Source: Ryuthela nishihirai (lineage: Eukaryota; Arthropoda; Arachnida; Araneae; Heptathelidae). From it: a stretch of DNA of 64,000 nt. Below, one piece after another: positions 45,755-57,075 of this stretch (its first letter is position 1; each line of letters opens with the position of its first letter). Location: contig JAWZYU010000024.1 in the NCBI GenBank assembly GCA_038380435.1, forward strand, positions 54,770,613 through 54,834,612, read 5' to 3'. The notes beneath the pieces were generated by a model. It was not told where the DNA came from. It was given only the letters and a program-made list of their open reading frames with translations, and did no database searches. The position numbers and the translations under genes are program-made.

Positions 45755-46050
45755 TTAATACTTTTAATAGTATATTACCCACCATTAATTTTACCCATTC
45801 AAAAGGAAGTGATAAACAGTTACCATATTTGGACATTATGATAACCTCGAAAGGTAAAAAATGTGAAACAACCGTGTACAGAAAGCCAACTTATATATGA
45901 AATATAATCCCAGAAAATTCAGCTCACCCAGGACACTATAAAAAAAAAACAGTATTTAACTCTCCTTTTTTGACATTGCTGCAATAAAAAGGCTTTAAAC
46001 ACAGAATTAATCTACATTTATGCAATAGGGATACAAGCTGGGTATAAGAA
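45755..46050 (+). pseudogene. Penelope-like retroelement fragment
   Basis: One frame from about 45758 reads FNSILPTINFTHSKGSDKQL then PYLDIMITSKGKKCETTVYR and KPTY, with a stop, and NSAHPGHYKKK after it. Penelope-like RTs share LPFLDVLxxR...TxVYRKPTxT...HPxxxK just after the catalytic palm. No GIY-YIG part and no terminal repeats are visible, so only a small piece remains. Confidence 0.72.
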
Positions 46051-46066
46051 AAAAAAATAAAAGATA

Positions 46067-46069
46067 CCC

Positions 46070-46100
<31 letters not shown>

Positions 46101-46288
46101 ACACACAACTGCTTGCCACAGAGGTTTGACAGGAGCATGTCAGTTTATATTCCATAGTAGAAGGTCTGAGAGGATGGCAGGACCTCAACAGAAAAACAAC
46201 ACATACATCCATGCTTTACCTGGGGCTCAAACCCAGGTCCCTTAGATCAGTAACCAAGCACATTAACCACTCGGCCATGGGACAGCTA
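46067..46288 (-). mobile_element. SINE B with C20 and (AC)n tail
   Basis: A run of 20 C (46067-46086) and (AC)n (46087-46108) replace the usual TACCCCC tail region. The body and the tRNA-like head (ACCACTCGGCCATGGGAC complement) follow. The G-run/C-run at this point recurs in other copies, so it is a family trait that expanded here. Confidence 0.85.
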
Positions 46289-46786
46289 GAGTACTTGAAA
46301 AATTTTGAGGAAAAGGTTAGATATAAATATTTTGCAACCTCACAGATACCCCCCCCCCCTTTCAAAGAAATATGACATAAAATTACCTCTAAAAATTACT
46401 AACAATGTTAAAATATCAGCAATTAATGATAGAGATTTTCATTTATTTCAGAAGCAATCCCTATTTGTCTATTAATCTCATGCAGCATATATTTTTTACC
46501 TTAAGAAAATGCCACATTACTGGTAAAGATCAGATTGGGCATCACTGTTTAAGCAATTAACAATTATTTAGTAAAGACATATTATTAAAATGTGAACTGT
46601 AAACTCAGAAATAGTTTTTTTCATTATCAGTTTCATGCTTTAATTTTTAATTGATGGAATATATATATAAAATTCTCAGTTTTTGTTGGGCATTTTTTCC
46701 AAGACTCTGATATAATTTTGTGCCTATTGTTGTTTTAGTAACAATTGCAAAATTACAATATAAATTGCTGCAATTACATTTTATAG
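46289..46786. other. Intron sequence, nothing recognised
   Basis: AT-rich with a C9 run near 46350. No named feature. Confidence 0.45.
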
Positions 46787-46865
46787 GTGTTCAAAGTTTT
46801 AGTTTCTGTTCATGAATCATTGTGTGAACATAATGAATTGATACAGTCTGCAGCTAAACATAAAG
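46787..46865 (+). CDS. gemin5: gemin5 exon 7 in window (short, 79 bp)
   Basis: A short exon between TTTTATAG and AAAG/GTGAGT, entering in phase 0 and leaving in phase 1. It encodes VFKVLVSVHESLCEHNELIQ and a short tail, parallel to vertebrate [20 protein letters not shown]. It was too short to stand out as an open frame and was found by following phase from exon 6. Both splice sites are canonical. Confidence 0.88.
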
Positions 46866-48499
46866 GTGAGTATTTTTTTAATTTTTATCTTGTATTAGTT
46901 GTTTTTAATGTGTAAAAATAAATACTTTGTGATTGGCCAGTAGTATTTCACTGATTGAGAACCAGGTGATATCGAAGGATATTTCTGTTGTCTGTCAAAT
47001 GGGATTGTATCAGTCACAGTTTTTCTCTTGATAGCAAAGACTCCTGGAAGTTCCTGCTAAGCCTCTTCCAGACAAGGTGATATTTCAGATCAACACTGTC
47101 TATTGTTACCAAATTTATTCACTTTCAGGCATCAGGTGCCTGAGGTTTTTTTATATACAATAGTTGATTTAAAAAAAAAAACTACAATCTAATATATATA
47201 TATGACTAAAAATTAAACTATTTCTTTATCATGCATGTTCACATGACTCAAATATACATCTCTCTTGTATTATGGAGTAGAAGCTATCATGAAAAATGTG
47301 TTCTAAAATTAATATGCAGAGTATTTAAGGGTCATTACCAACTTCTTGGTAAAATTTTGAAATGGTCCACAGCTTCTTGGTAAAGGTTTTAAATGGTTCA
47401 CAAATAAAGAACGTTTACAACTAAAGAAAAGTTATCTAAATATTATCCATTTTAGCCTGTCTGACCAAATAATTATGAACTGTATTGAAAAGTATATATA
47501 TTTCCTCCATTCAAAACCAGTTATTCAAGATTTGTTTCGTGACATGTATATAATGTTTATTTTATGGATTAATTTTGATATATGCAATTTTCACTAAATG
47601 ATTACTCCTTTTTGATTTGCAAAAAAAAAAGGTCAGAAAATTTTTGCTTTTCATGAGAAAAAAAAATTCAACAGCTTGCAATTTAATTAGTTTGCCATTT
47701 GTAGTTTCATTAATTTTAGCTTAATTTGATAATTTTAAAAATCAAAATTACAAAAAAAGTTTTTCTTTTTTTTTTTATTTCAGAAGCTATTTTCTAAATT
47801 TCAGTATTTTGAGAGTGGCATAAGACTTAGAAACAGATGTGCTTATATATATATACGCTGACTAAATAATCCATTTTCCCCACCAGGCGAGATAATTATG
47901 AACACTACATTGTGTGCAAACTACCATGAATCATGCTAATTGTATGCAAACATATTGCTGATACAAGTTACTGCAAGTTTTATAAAAGCTGTGAAGGCAT
48001 CTTGGAAAGCAAAGTCAAGTGCTATATAGGAGAAAAGGCTAGGCTGACTTGAAAAGAGAGTTCACTGTTAGAGTATGATGGACAAGAGCATCTGTAATAG
48101 AGGTGATGGACTTCAGCAAAAAATCATGGGGCACAATATCCTAAATATATGGAGAATGGCAACAGTCTCAGAAAACATCTACCAATCATGGCAAATGTGG
48201 GAGGAAAAAGTCTTTTATAGACCAGGATGTCATCTTTGTACCTTTGAACAGTCTATAGTGTCTCTTGGAAAACTTGAACCATCATACTGTCCCTGGCTCT
48301 AACCAATCAGTGCATATATTTAACCATTCTGTAGTGAAAATCTGAATTCTTCTGTAAAAAATATATATAATACTTCCATCAGACTTTAGTATGAGCAATA
48401 TGCTTTCAATACCAATTTAGTTTCCATTTGCTCTGTAATATTGTCAGTCTCAGTGGAGTGCTGGTTACAAACACTTTCATGAAACGTTCCTGCTATGAA
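46866..48499. other. Intron sequence, unassigned
   Basis: The segment 47890-48300 is less AT-rich and has a 75-codon frame (48075-48302) without known homology. It may be an old element adjoining the Tc1 relic that follows. A GATAATTATGAAC phrase at 47890 resembles AATAATTATGAAC at 47469, which could mark repeat ends. Confidence 0.35.
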
Positions 48500-49545
48500 T
48501 CATAGGTCGGAAGACAGACATGACCGAGTGGAAAAAAGGGTGTTATTGCATTTGTTAGGGCTAAAGGATATGCTGTGAAAGAAGTAGCCAAAGTTGCTAG
48601 TGTTTTTTTTTTAGTCAGTGAGTACAAACAGTTCTGTACATCCAATTTAACTTCTAATCATAGACTTTGCTGCAGCCACAAATCAGTGTTCACAGACAGG
48701 GACTAATGATGGTTATCACAACTAGTGACTGCAAACTGATTTCAAACCAGACAGGAATTGCTACAGACAGTCAATGAAGGACCACATCAGTCTACTTCAG
48801 AAAGAACACTGTGAAAGGAATTGCATTCCATGCGTATTTGGAGCAGAGTATTGCAGAAGAGATACATGTTAGCAGCTGCACATAAAGCAGACCAGTTGTA
48901 ATGGGCTAGTTACTATAGGCATTGGACTGCAGACAACTGGAAAACAGTTATCTGCTAAGATAAGTTGCATTTCTGTCTGTATTCCAATGATGAAAGTCAG
49001 AGAATGCATTGCAAGGTAATGAAGCCTTCCATCCAGACTGTGTAGAAGGTGTTATTCAAGCTGGAGGTGGTTCTTTGATGTTCTAGGGATCTTTTTACCT
49101 ACCATGAAGTAGGACAATTATTTGAAGTATCAATCAACCCATTTAAATCAGGAAGGCTATATACGGATTCTGGACAACCAGATGTTGCCTTTTGCACTTC
49201 ATGTGAAGGACAAACACAACATAAACACTGGTGTTCCAGGATGACAACTTCAGGGTGCATAGGACCAAAACTCTTTGTAACTGGCATGAGATAACATTGA
49301 CACACCTCAACTGAATTGCAAATCACCAGATGTAAATCCCATTGTGAAAGCCTTTGGGACTATCTGGAATAGAGGGTAAAACATCGAAATAGGTATCCAT
49401 GGAATTTAGTTGAACTATGAGTGTTAATGTTGGAGGAGTGGATTAGAATGGATGTAAACTATATCCAATGGCTGGTGGAGTCCATCCTAACAAGATTTCT
49501 GCTTTAATTTATGAAGGGCGATACTACACGGCATTAGGTGAGAAA
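48500..49545 (+). pseudogene. Tc1-like transposon, heavily mutated
   Basis: Fragments in order: VEKRVLLHLLGLK-type N-terminus, FKPDRNCYRQSMKDHISLLQ, a region with VFQDDNF (FQDDNAPxHRA), and CKSPDVNPIVKAFG-like text (SPDLNPIENLW). It ends with a decayed C-terminus near 49510. No intact frame. The stretch 49546-49946 has T-runs only. Confidence 0.68.
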
Positions 49546-49946
49546 TTGCCAAGGTGACAAATTTTTTGTCCTCTAAGCTTATTTACAATAAATAGTCATT
49601 TATTTTGAAAAAAAAATTAAAATATTTTCTACTCACTTTTAATTAAAACTCTATTAAAATTGTTTTCTATTTTGTTTTGCTCAAGTAAATGCTTTTTTTT
49701 TTTAAATTATCCAATTAACATTTTTATTTGATTTTTTTTTTCTAGTTAATATTAATGCCACATGAGATCTTTTCATGAAAGTGTTACATACTCTTGATAT
49801 AAGCCATATTATTTAAATCTTTAAATGAAAAACATTTTGAAAAATGACCATTTGCCCTCCAACCTTTAGATAATTGCCACTGTGCCCTTCTATGAAAAAA
49901 GTTTGAAAACCATTGATGCAAAATGAACACATACTATCAACTCAGT

Positions 49947-50330
49947 GGGGCGGGGGTGGCTCAGTCGGTAGAGCACCAGGCTTGTAATCTGTAGTTCCCA
50001 GGTTCGAGTCTCAGCTGGGTCAGCATTGAGATTTATCTCCGCAAAATTCCCCACCCTGCCCACGGTCAGTAGGGGACACTGATGGGCTTGGAAAGGCCGC
50101 CGCCCTTTGGATGGGACGTTAAGCCGTGGCCCCGTGTGTGGGAGAACCATACCCTGTGCACATTAAAGAACACGCTGGATGGCCTTGACGGGAGGCTACC
50201 ATCTGTCTCCCAACAGCTGTTCCAGTGGGTCCCCTCCCCCAACCTTCTCTGAGCCTTCGCGGTCCATGTGACCTGGCCATTTAGCCCATGGTGTGCAAAA
50301 AAGTGCCGCTCAGAGGTAAAACAACCCAAC
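49947..50330 (+). mobile_element. SINE A, full length and recent
   Basis: A 384-bp copy flanked by a perfect 13-bp duplication CTATCAACTCAGT (49934-49946 and 50331-50343). The head has an A-box TGGCTCAGTCGG and a B-box GGTTCGAGTCT. The anticodon-arm region CAGGCTTGTAATCTG resembles tRNA-Thr(TGT). The GC-rich body (GGCCGCCGCCCTTTGGATGG) is far less decayed than in other copies. The 3' end is CAGAGGTAAAACAACCCAAC, without a long A tail. Confidence 0.95.
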
Positions 50331-50343
50331 CTATCAACTCAGT

Positions 50344-51082
50344 CATGCAAAGAGGCCACCTTTGTCCACCCCCTCCCCCCCCCTCCTCCCCGATGGGGAA
50401 AGATACAGGTCCTGTGTGTGCAATAAAGCCAGAATGCAGTCAAGATAGTGTTTGTCCTGTATCTTCATACTAGAAGCTGCAGATTCTATTTTGGTCAAAG
50501 TAGTGCCCTGCTACTTTTGCCAGATCTTCTGGTAATATTTCCTGACTGTTGAAACCCTTATCCAAAGTCTGTGGAGAACAGAACGATCAACAATGTTAGT
50601 AGTGTCTTCTTGTATTTAGTAGTATCTTCTTGAGACTGTTCTGTCATAAGCCTTCTGATGACTCTACACCTCAGACATTCAAGCAGATGATTCGTTTCAG
50701 ACATTTATTGCAATTTATCAGTCATAATATTAACAATGTGAATTGAACAACAAATAGAATTGCCTTTTGCCCACATTCTTATGAAAGGAAATTGTTTTCG
50801 AAGCTACATTAATTTTAATGTCACCTTAGAGTTGGGCAGCATTAATTTGCATATGGAGTTTGAAACCAAAATTCTCTTTTTGGTATGCAATGATACTTTT
50901 GCTGAATTGTTCAAATATAAATGATACTTGAAATATATAAATATAATACTGAAGTTTTGGAAACTAATGCATATCTTGTGCATTGCATTTGAAAGAAATG
51001 TGTTTTTATTTTAATTTATTTACTTTTGTTATCTAAAAATGTAAAAAAAAAAGTTTTTATATATTATGGATGGTTTTAACAG
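50344..51082. other. Intron sequence with C-rich tract
   Basis: A pyrimidine-rich tract (CCACCCCCTCCCCCCCCCTC) lies at about 50368. No coding homology. The tract is adjacent to the young SINE A but outside its target duplication. Confidence 0.4.
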
Positions 51083-51297
51083 GTTTCACAGAGTTTGCAT
51101 TTCCTGACTGTCATCACAAAAAACAGATTTCTTTGTGGAAAAGTTACCTAATAGAAAACCAAAGCTATCTTGCCTATCTTTACCATCTTCTGAGATCTCA
51201 AGGTTTTCTCTTACCAGAAAGAGAATCACTTACTGACACCTCAAAAGCTGTTAGTAATCTGTTGGAAAATCAGCAACCCCCTAAATCATCAAAAGAG
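51083..51297 (+). CDS. gemin5: gemin5 exon 8 in window
   Basis: The acceptor is TTTTAACAG and the donor is AAAGAG/GTATTT. The first two bases complete a Gly codon and it exits in phase 0. It encodes about 72 residues containing SLWKSYLIENQSYLAYLYHL, which aligns in position and character with vertebrate [20 protein letters not shown]. A Gln/Pro/Ser-rich stretch follows. Conservation is looser than in the preceding exons, as it is in the family. Confidence 0.87.
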
Positions 51298-52539
51298 GTA
51301 TTTTTTAATTAAAATTAAATATGAAGTATTTTGTATGTGTGTGTGTCCTTAAATATATTTTTATGGTTCAGTAGGATAGGTATAAAATAAAATTTGTAGA
51401 ATGCATTTATCTTCTTTTTTTTTTAAATCAAGTCAGCTCATCTATGAGCAGGGTAGGACAAATTAAGCAGGGGGCTGCTTTTTTATTTAAAGAATCAGTG
51501 AATTAAATCAATTTTATACAAAGTACTTTTCACAATGCATTCCAATTATTTGAAGCAGTAGTAATATTTTGCAAAGAACCTTCTTCCAGGAACAGTATTG
51601 AAATGCTGTATGGATGGGGGAAAGGGAAGGATACAATATTTTTTGCATTAAGCTCACAAGGGAAGAATCTTTGGCATGGTGTGATGACCTTTGATTGCAT
51701 AACTTTGTCAGGATACTTAACCTTGTCACAGCAAAGGGAAACTATCTCCACCAGTTTTCCCCCTAGCAGTCCCTCAACCCATGATATTTTAGGGGAAGTT
51801 ATTGTAAAGAAATTACTTTTAAAATCTGTGCTGAAATTGCATTTGTTTCATCAGGTACTTCACTTTCACAAAAGTGCCATATTACAGATTCCATTGTCTT
51901 AAAAAGTTTTCTGACTTGCAGTGATAGGAAAAGATATTCAGTGTGGGTAGATATTACGATATTATTACATAGTTTATACAACCATAGTATTAGAAAGGTG
52001 TAATAAGAGTCAGTACAAAAACTGTGGCACTGAGATGCAAAGATTCATAGCAAACTAAAGTTTCTTTTGTAGATGCTCAAGTAGTGATAGTCCTGATGAT
52101 TAAATCAAAGAGGAACCTGCAAATGGATATAAGCTGAAGATGGGATAATTTGTGACTATTTGTGTTCTCAAAATGTGTGTCGTTTTAATATTTCTACTTA
52201 TTGTTGATAACATTAACACCTAATAATATCTCAATCAAATACAAGCCAAAATGTAGATACATAAGTGTACAAATATGCATTAAATGAAATATTTTATTAA
52301 TTTTTCAAATTCTACTCACAATTGCCATCAACATGTTAAAACTTAAAATGAAAAGTGAAACATAATATATATATTAGTTACAGTTTGTGTATAGCATGCA
52401 TAAAACAATTCACACTCAGAGATCTGAATGAAAAAAAATACTAAACTATTTTGTAACTTAAAAATAATTGTTAACACAAACTTTTTTCTTTTTGACTACA
52501 TTAATCATTTTTTTTTTTGCTCTAGAAAATCCAGTACAA
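51298..52539. other. Intron sequence, nothing recognised
   Basis: Overlapping open frames on both strands at 51514-51902 have no known domain and no matching splice structure. A short (GT)n is at 51333. Confidence 0.4.
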
Positions 52540-53570
52540 GAAGGGGATTTAACTGATCAAGAAATAAAAACGAGCTAAATTAGGTGGTTTTCTTGTTCAA
52601 ACATTAAATTCTGTAAAGCAGATGAAGCTTTCTGTTTATTACTGCAAGCAACTGACCTTTTAGAATTGTAGAAAACATGGAATTCATAAGCTTTTGTGAA
52701 CAACTTTGGATATAAGCCTCCTACTCATAAATAAGTTTTTGGCAAATTTCTGGAGAAAGTGTATGCAGACAAAAGTGAAAAATTCTAAAATCGAAGGGGA
52801 CTTTGCATGGCATTTGATGGCTGGGGAATGTAAGACATGAATCTTTTATTTTTAGTTAACACATGGACTTTTCCTACACAAGTTCATATCTAACTGGAAT
52901 AGTTGTTAATGCTCTCAAAGCTACAGAAAACAAATTTCAGTGCAAAGTTAGGAGTTTTGTTGCTGACAACATGGTAGAAATGTGAAAGGAAGTGCAAGAG
53001 AAAGGAATAAATGTTATTAGATATGAATGCTCTGCACATATTTTGAATCTTTTTGAGAAATATAAGTGAACATATAAAAAGAAATTCTGAAGTATTTCAA
53101 GAGAATCATCTTCCAGAATCATAACATGAAGAAGGGGAACTGCATTGATTTATCCTCTAAAAGTAAGGTGGAATGCCTACAGTAATTGCTTTGAATCATA
53201 TTTAAAGGACTGGTCAAAAATTGCTAAACTTGTGAAGAACACCAAGAGCATGTCAACACTGACATAAAGAAAAAGGCAATGAACATGAATATAAAGAGAA
53301 AAATTAAAGATTTAATTGCAACTTTAAATCCTATAGCCAAATCATTGGATGCTATCCAAAGAAAATTGATTGGTCTCTTGCTGAATATTGTGATACAATG
53401 GAAAGAAAGTATAAAAGATTTGCAAACAGTGATGTAGAAAAAATATTTACAACATAAGATATGAAAGCAATATCTGCATTACACTTTGCAGCATTCCTAC
53501 TAAGTCCATCAATGCTACTCTCAAATGCCTATTCCCAGAATAAAAAAAAAATTGAAACTGCAATATGTAC
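52540..53570 (+). pseudogene. hAT-like transposase relic
   Basis: Across shifting frames the + strand gives YKPPTHK, LCMAFDGWGM (hAT xxxDGWSN), a CSAHILNLF-like piece (hAT CxAHxLNL) and LFCNILDPIAKSLDAIQRKL-like text. The order agrees with a hAT transposase, but every part is broken by stops. No terminal repeats seen. The 53571-53890 stretch is unassigned. Confidence 0.5.
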
Positions 53571-53897
53571 CTAATGATCATTAAAAATAATTCAAGAAAT
53601 AACAAAATAGTTCAAATCTCACTCTACTGACAGTCATTTTGTAATACTACTGTAATGAGATTAATTCTCTCTTATCAATTTGGTTGCCAGCCTATGGTGT
53701 ATAAGGTCATTTCCATCTAGTGCTTCAATGCTCTACATCTAAATAACCCAAGGTGTATTAATACTAGAAAATGGTTATAAAAAGGAGCTTGGTTCACTGT
53801 TGGTGTAAATAACACATGTGCACCCCAACACTTTGAACAACGTGGTAGAGCTTATGATCAACCATCATAACTTTCCTTAAACAGGTATGAATTACTT

Positions 53898-53975
53898 CCG
53901 CCTTAACTCAACTGGTAGAGCAAATGGCGCATAACCAGGTAATCATGCATTCTAATGCAGGAGGTGTATGCATAG
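53898..53975 (+). pseudogene. tRNA-like pseudogene (Met CAT-like)
   Basis: CCGCCTTAACTCAACTGGTA then GAGCAAATGG resembles a D-arm with an intact A-box, an anticodon region GCGCATAACC has CAT in the expected place, and a T-arm-like GCATTCTAATGC has a damaged B-box. The acceptor stem pairs poorly. More likely a tRNA relic or SINE head than a functional gene. The 53990-54630 stretch is unassigned. Confidence 0.35.
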
Positions 53976-54636
53976 ATTTTTTCACACTTGCCTAATTTTG
54001 AAGTGTTTTTGGAAAATTAAAAACCTTCAGAATCTTATCCTGAAGTAAATAATAAACGGAAATATATCATATTGCATATCAAAAGAAAAAACAGCAAATT
54101 TTGAGTAAAAAATATCAAAATTTTAAACAAAAATAAAGGTAGCTAAAAAAAATTTACATATTTTTAAGTAGTTTATTTTTGTTACTCTTGCATTTAAATT
54201 TTTAGTCATTTATGCAAAATGAGGCATTACGTATGTGCTTAGATTTTTGGTACTAAGTAAACTGTAAGACTAACGAGAAGTGCCACAAAATTTTTATTTT
54301 GCTTTAAAAACAAGATATAAAAAAGTAAAACTTATGAAATAAAGAACTGTGAAAAAAATTTAAAATATTTTAAGGCTTCTAAAGGTTAGCTTAAGCATTA
54401 AGATTGAATCACTTCCAAATCAAATTGTATTATTACTGCAGAAAATTTTAATTTTAAAACAACAGCAAAAAATTACATTTGAAATCCCAATTACTTATTG
54501 TTAATTATAAAATTACTTTCAATATATTAAAAATATGACTAAAATAGGAAGAAACTTTTAAAAATAAAGTTTTCTAATGTAAATTTGTTATTTAACATAA
54601 CGTAAGGCCAATGTCATTTGAGCCCAATATATAGCC

Positions 54637-54831
54637 ATCCCATGGCCGATTGGTTAGCACACTTGGCTACTGATCAAAGGGACCTGGGTTCGAGGCCCAG
54701 TAAGACATGGATGTTCGTGTTGGTTTTCTGCTCAGGTCCTGCCATCCTCACAGACCTACTATGGCATATAAACTGACAGGCTGCTGTCAGACCTGTGTGG
54801 CAAGCAGCTGCTTGAGGGGATATTTATTTTA
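54637..54831 (+). mobile_element. SINE B, plus strand
   Basis: Head with A-box-like TGGCCGATTGGTTAGCAC and B-box GGTTCGAGGCC. Body, then GACAGGCTGCTGTCAG (a one-base variant of the first palindrome) and CAAGCAGCTGCTTG, ending GAGGGGATATTTATTTTATT. No clear target duplication. Confidence 0.88.
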
Positions 54832-54889
54832 TTTATTATTTTACTTTATAAATGCTTAAAACGTTTAGACTATTTGTTGCCAAAAATGA

Positions 54890-55333
54890 TAACTTAGATA
54901 TTGAGTTTGGCATATAGCATGCCATAATTCCTTTCATTAGTTGTTTGGCAAAAATTTCTGAAATTAATTTTGTTTTTGGCTGATCGTATTGTAAAAATAG
55001 CTGGTTCTCTGAGCATACATCAGAGGGTTGCTTCAGCATAGAGTTACAATACTGTATAGTGCTTCCAAGAAATGGCAATGAGATACCTTTAACATATTAT
55101 TTATATTGTAATTTAATAAAATATGCATCAAATGAAAATAGAAAATGTTAATTTTCAAGCTTGAATTACATATTTTTTTTATGTAAGAAAATTTTTAAAC
55201 AGCAATTTATATTTCTATTTTTTGTTTAATTTAAAATTTTTTTTATTGTACTAAAAACCAACATGGATGTCTTGGGCCTCTCATTTCAGATTCTGTCAAC
55301 ATCTATATTCATTGGTGACCCTGGAAGAATTAA
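54890..55333. mobile_element. piggyBac-like element fragment, rearranged
   Basis: The right part (AATAAAATATGCATCAAATG, TTTTCAAGCTTGAATTACAT, to CCTGGAAGAA then TTAA at 55330-55333) matches the right end of 36226-37699. The left part (TTGGCATATAGCATGCCATA) matches that element's left part but inverted. A further scrap (GTTGCTTCAGCATAGAGTAA) lies at 55428. Confidence 0.6.
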
Positions 55334-55554
55334 ATAACATATTATAATTTTAGTCTAATGTTGTAATCTTGATGAATAGCAAATATTAATGATATATTTA
55401 CCCACTGATATATATATATATCAGGGGTTGCTTCAGCATAGAGTAACATTAACAAACAAATCGACAATATTTCTATTAGTATCATTGAATTTATGAATAA
55501 ATAACCAGTTAAAACAGCATAGTAATTTTTTGTATTTCAATTTTACATTTATAG

Positions 55555-55729
55555 GTTCTATTTCTGATGGCCCTTAATGTCACTCTGTACTTAATTACAT
55601 TAGCAGCTGGAGAATTTGATTCAAGTATTGGTATTGCCCTAAAACAATTAAATAATGCACTTCTTGCATGTTTAGATGCAGGATGCTATGATTTGCTTAA
55701 TACAGCTTGCCTTTTATTTCTTCCTTTTG
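55555..55729 (+). CDS. gemin5: gemin5 exon 9 in window
   Basis: The acceptor is ACATTTATAG and the donor is TTTTG/GTGAGT. It encodes MALNVTLYLITLAAGEFDSS and then IALKQLNNALLACLDAGCYD, ending TACLLFLPF. This matches vertebrate [20 protein letters not shown], the [20 protein letters not shown] helix and YSAFLP. Phase 0 in and phase 1 out. It contributes the last helices before the C-terminal region. Confidence 0.93.
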
Positions 55730-57075
55730 GTGAGTATAAAATAAATCTGACATTTTTTATTCATTCAGTGTTAGATATATTGGAATTACTTTTTCCATCA
55801 ATCAGAATTTAAAATGTTTTAAAATGCACTTTGTATTTATATTTCATGGGCCAATGCCTGACAATTTTTCCCTTACATGATCCATAACAATTTTTAGATA
55901 AAAATTATCTGTCTCCATGCTAAAAATGTTAGCATAATGAAGTGTTTTTGCATATATTGTGAGCAGAATTGAAGAATTTGGTTCAAAAACAGTTCAGTTC
56001 TAATTTTTGTCAAAAAAAAGGAGTTATGTAGTGATAAGTGTTTTAAAAAATAATGATTATCAATTGGAGTACTAATGAGTCCTTGTAATGGTAATTGAAT
56101 GAAGCTGAATCTAATGTTTGTTTGGTGAGTGAGGCAGTTGTAGGAGATGTTTTTCCCAACTGCCTCTAAAAATGGATCTCATTCATTCTTTTGGTGAACC
56201 CTTCAGTTATTAAAGCACTTTATGACCCTTTGGGTCAAGTGTCAATATGCATTATCATTTTGAAGTTCTAGATGAGTGACAAGATATATTCTCACATTGC
56301 TTTGCTTGTTTTTATTCTGGTGCTCTTCATCTGTATAGCTTGATATTATTACTCTCAAATCTGCTGAGTGTGTTGATGAACTTTATGCACAAGAATCAGT
56401 AATGAAACCACAAAGACACCTATTTGTCATTTTATAAAAGTATTCATGACAATGCAGTACCTCAGATTTCCTTTTACCAGATGATAGGCAGTGCAAACTA
56501 CACTTTCAGCTACCAGATATGATGCATTTCTACAAAAAAATCGTATTTGTAATTAAATTTTTCTTCTGAAATTAATAATTAGTTAATTAAATGTTTACTG
56601 TAATGGGACATTATAGTCTCATTTCTCTACACAGACTTAAGATCCTTGAGACCTGCCAATTAACCCATTATGTGTGCAAATGTACTAAGGTAAAGCAACC
56701 CAATGTGATTTGTGTTTCATTGTTTTAAATTGTATCCTATTCCTCAATGATAATGGAGTGCATATTTTGTAATTGCTTTGTGGAACCAGGTCTGCATCAG
56801 ATTAAATTCCAAAGAAGAATTTTCTTGTTAAACGAAAAACCCAAATTAATCAGAGGGTGAATTAATGGCATTGCACATGAACTTTAACTTTGTTTTTATT
56901 TGGAAAATTAAACCAGTCCCATTATTGAGAATATTGCTTAAAATTTTGCATATGTTGATAAAACATAAGTACTATTTCCCTGACCTGTTGTAAGCATTGA
57001 CCTTTGAAACAGCAACTGGTTTTTGTGCAAAAAATAAGTTTGGAAAATAAATTTACTTTATTTTATTTTTTTCAG
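55730..57075 (+). other. Short intron with SINE A tail
   Basis: The most compact intron here after exon 7's neighbours. The only repeat that I recognise is a SINE A 3' scrap at about 56610-56705 (AGACCTGCCAATTAACCCAT, AAGGTAAAGCAACCCAATG). A 10-bp hairpin GAGGCAGTTG...CAACTGCCTC sits near 56131-56166. Confidence 0.5.

Noticed and set aside
48075..48302. 75-codon open frame beside a Tc1 relic.
   Set aside because: Not similar to Tc1 or to any family that I know. Too short to call a gene.
50368..50400. C-rich tract as a promoter or G-quadruplex element.
   Set aside because: It could form such a structure, but there is no transcript start or other evidence, and similar runs occur at SINE B ends.
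53898..53975. Functional tRNA-Met gene.
   Set aside because: The B-box is damaged and the acceptor stem does not pair. No terminator T-run is placed correctly.
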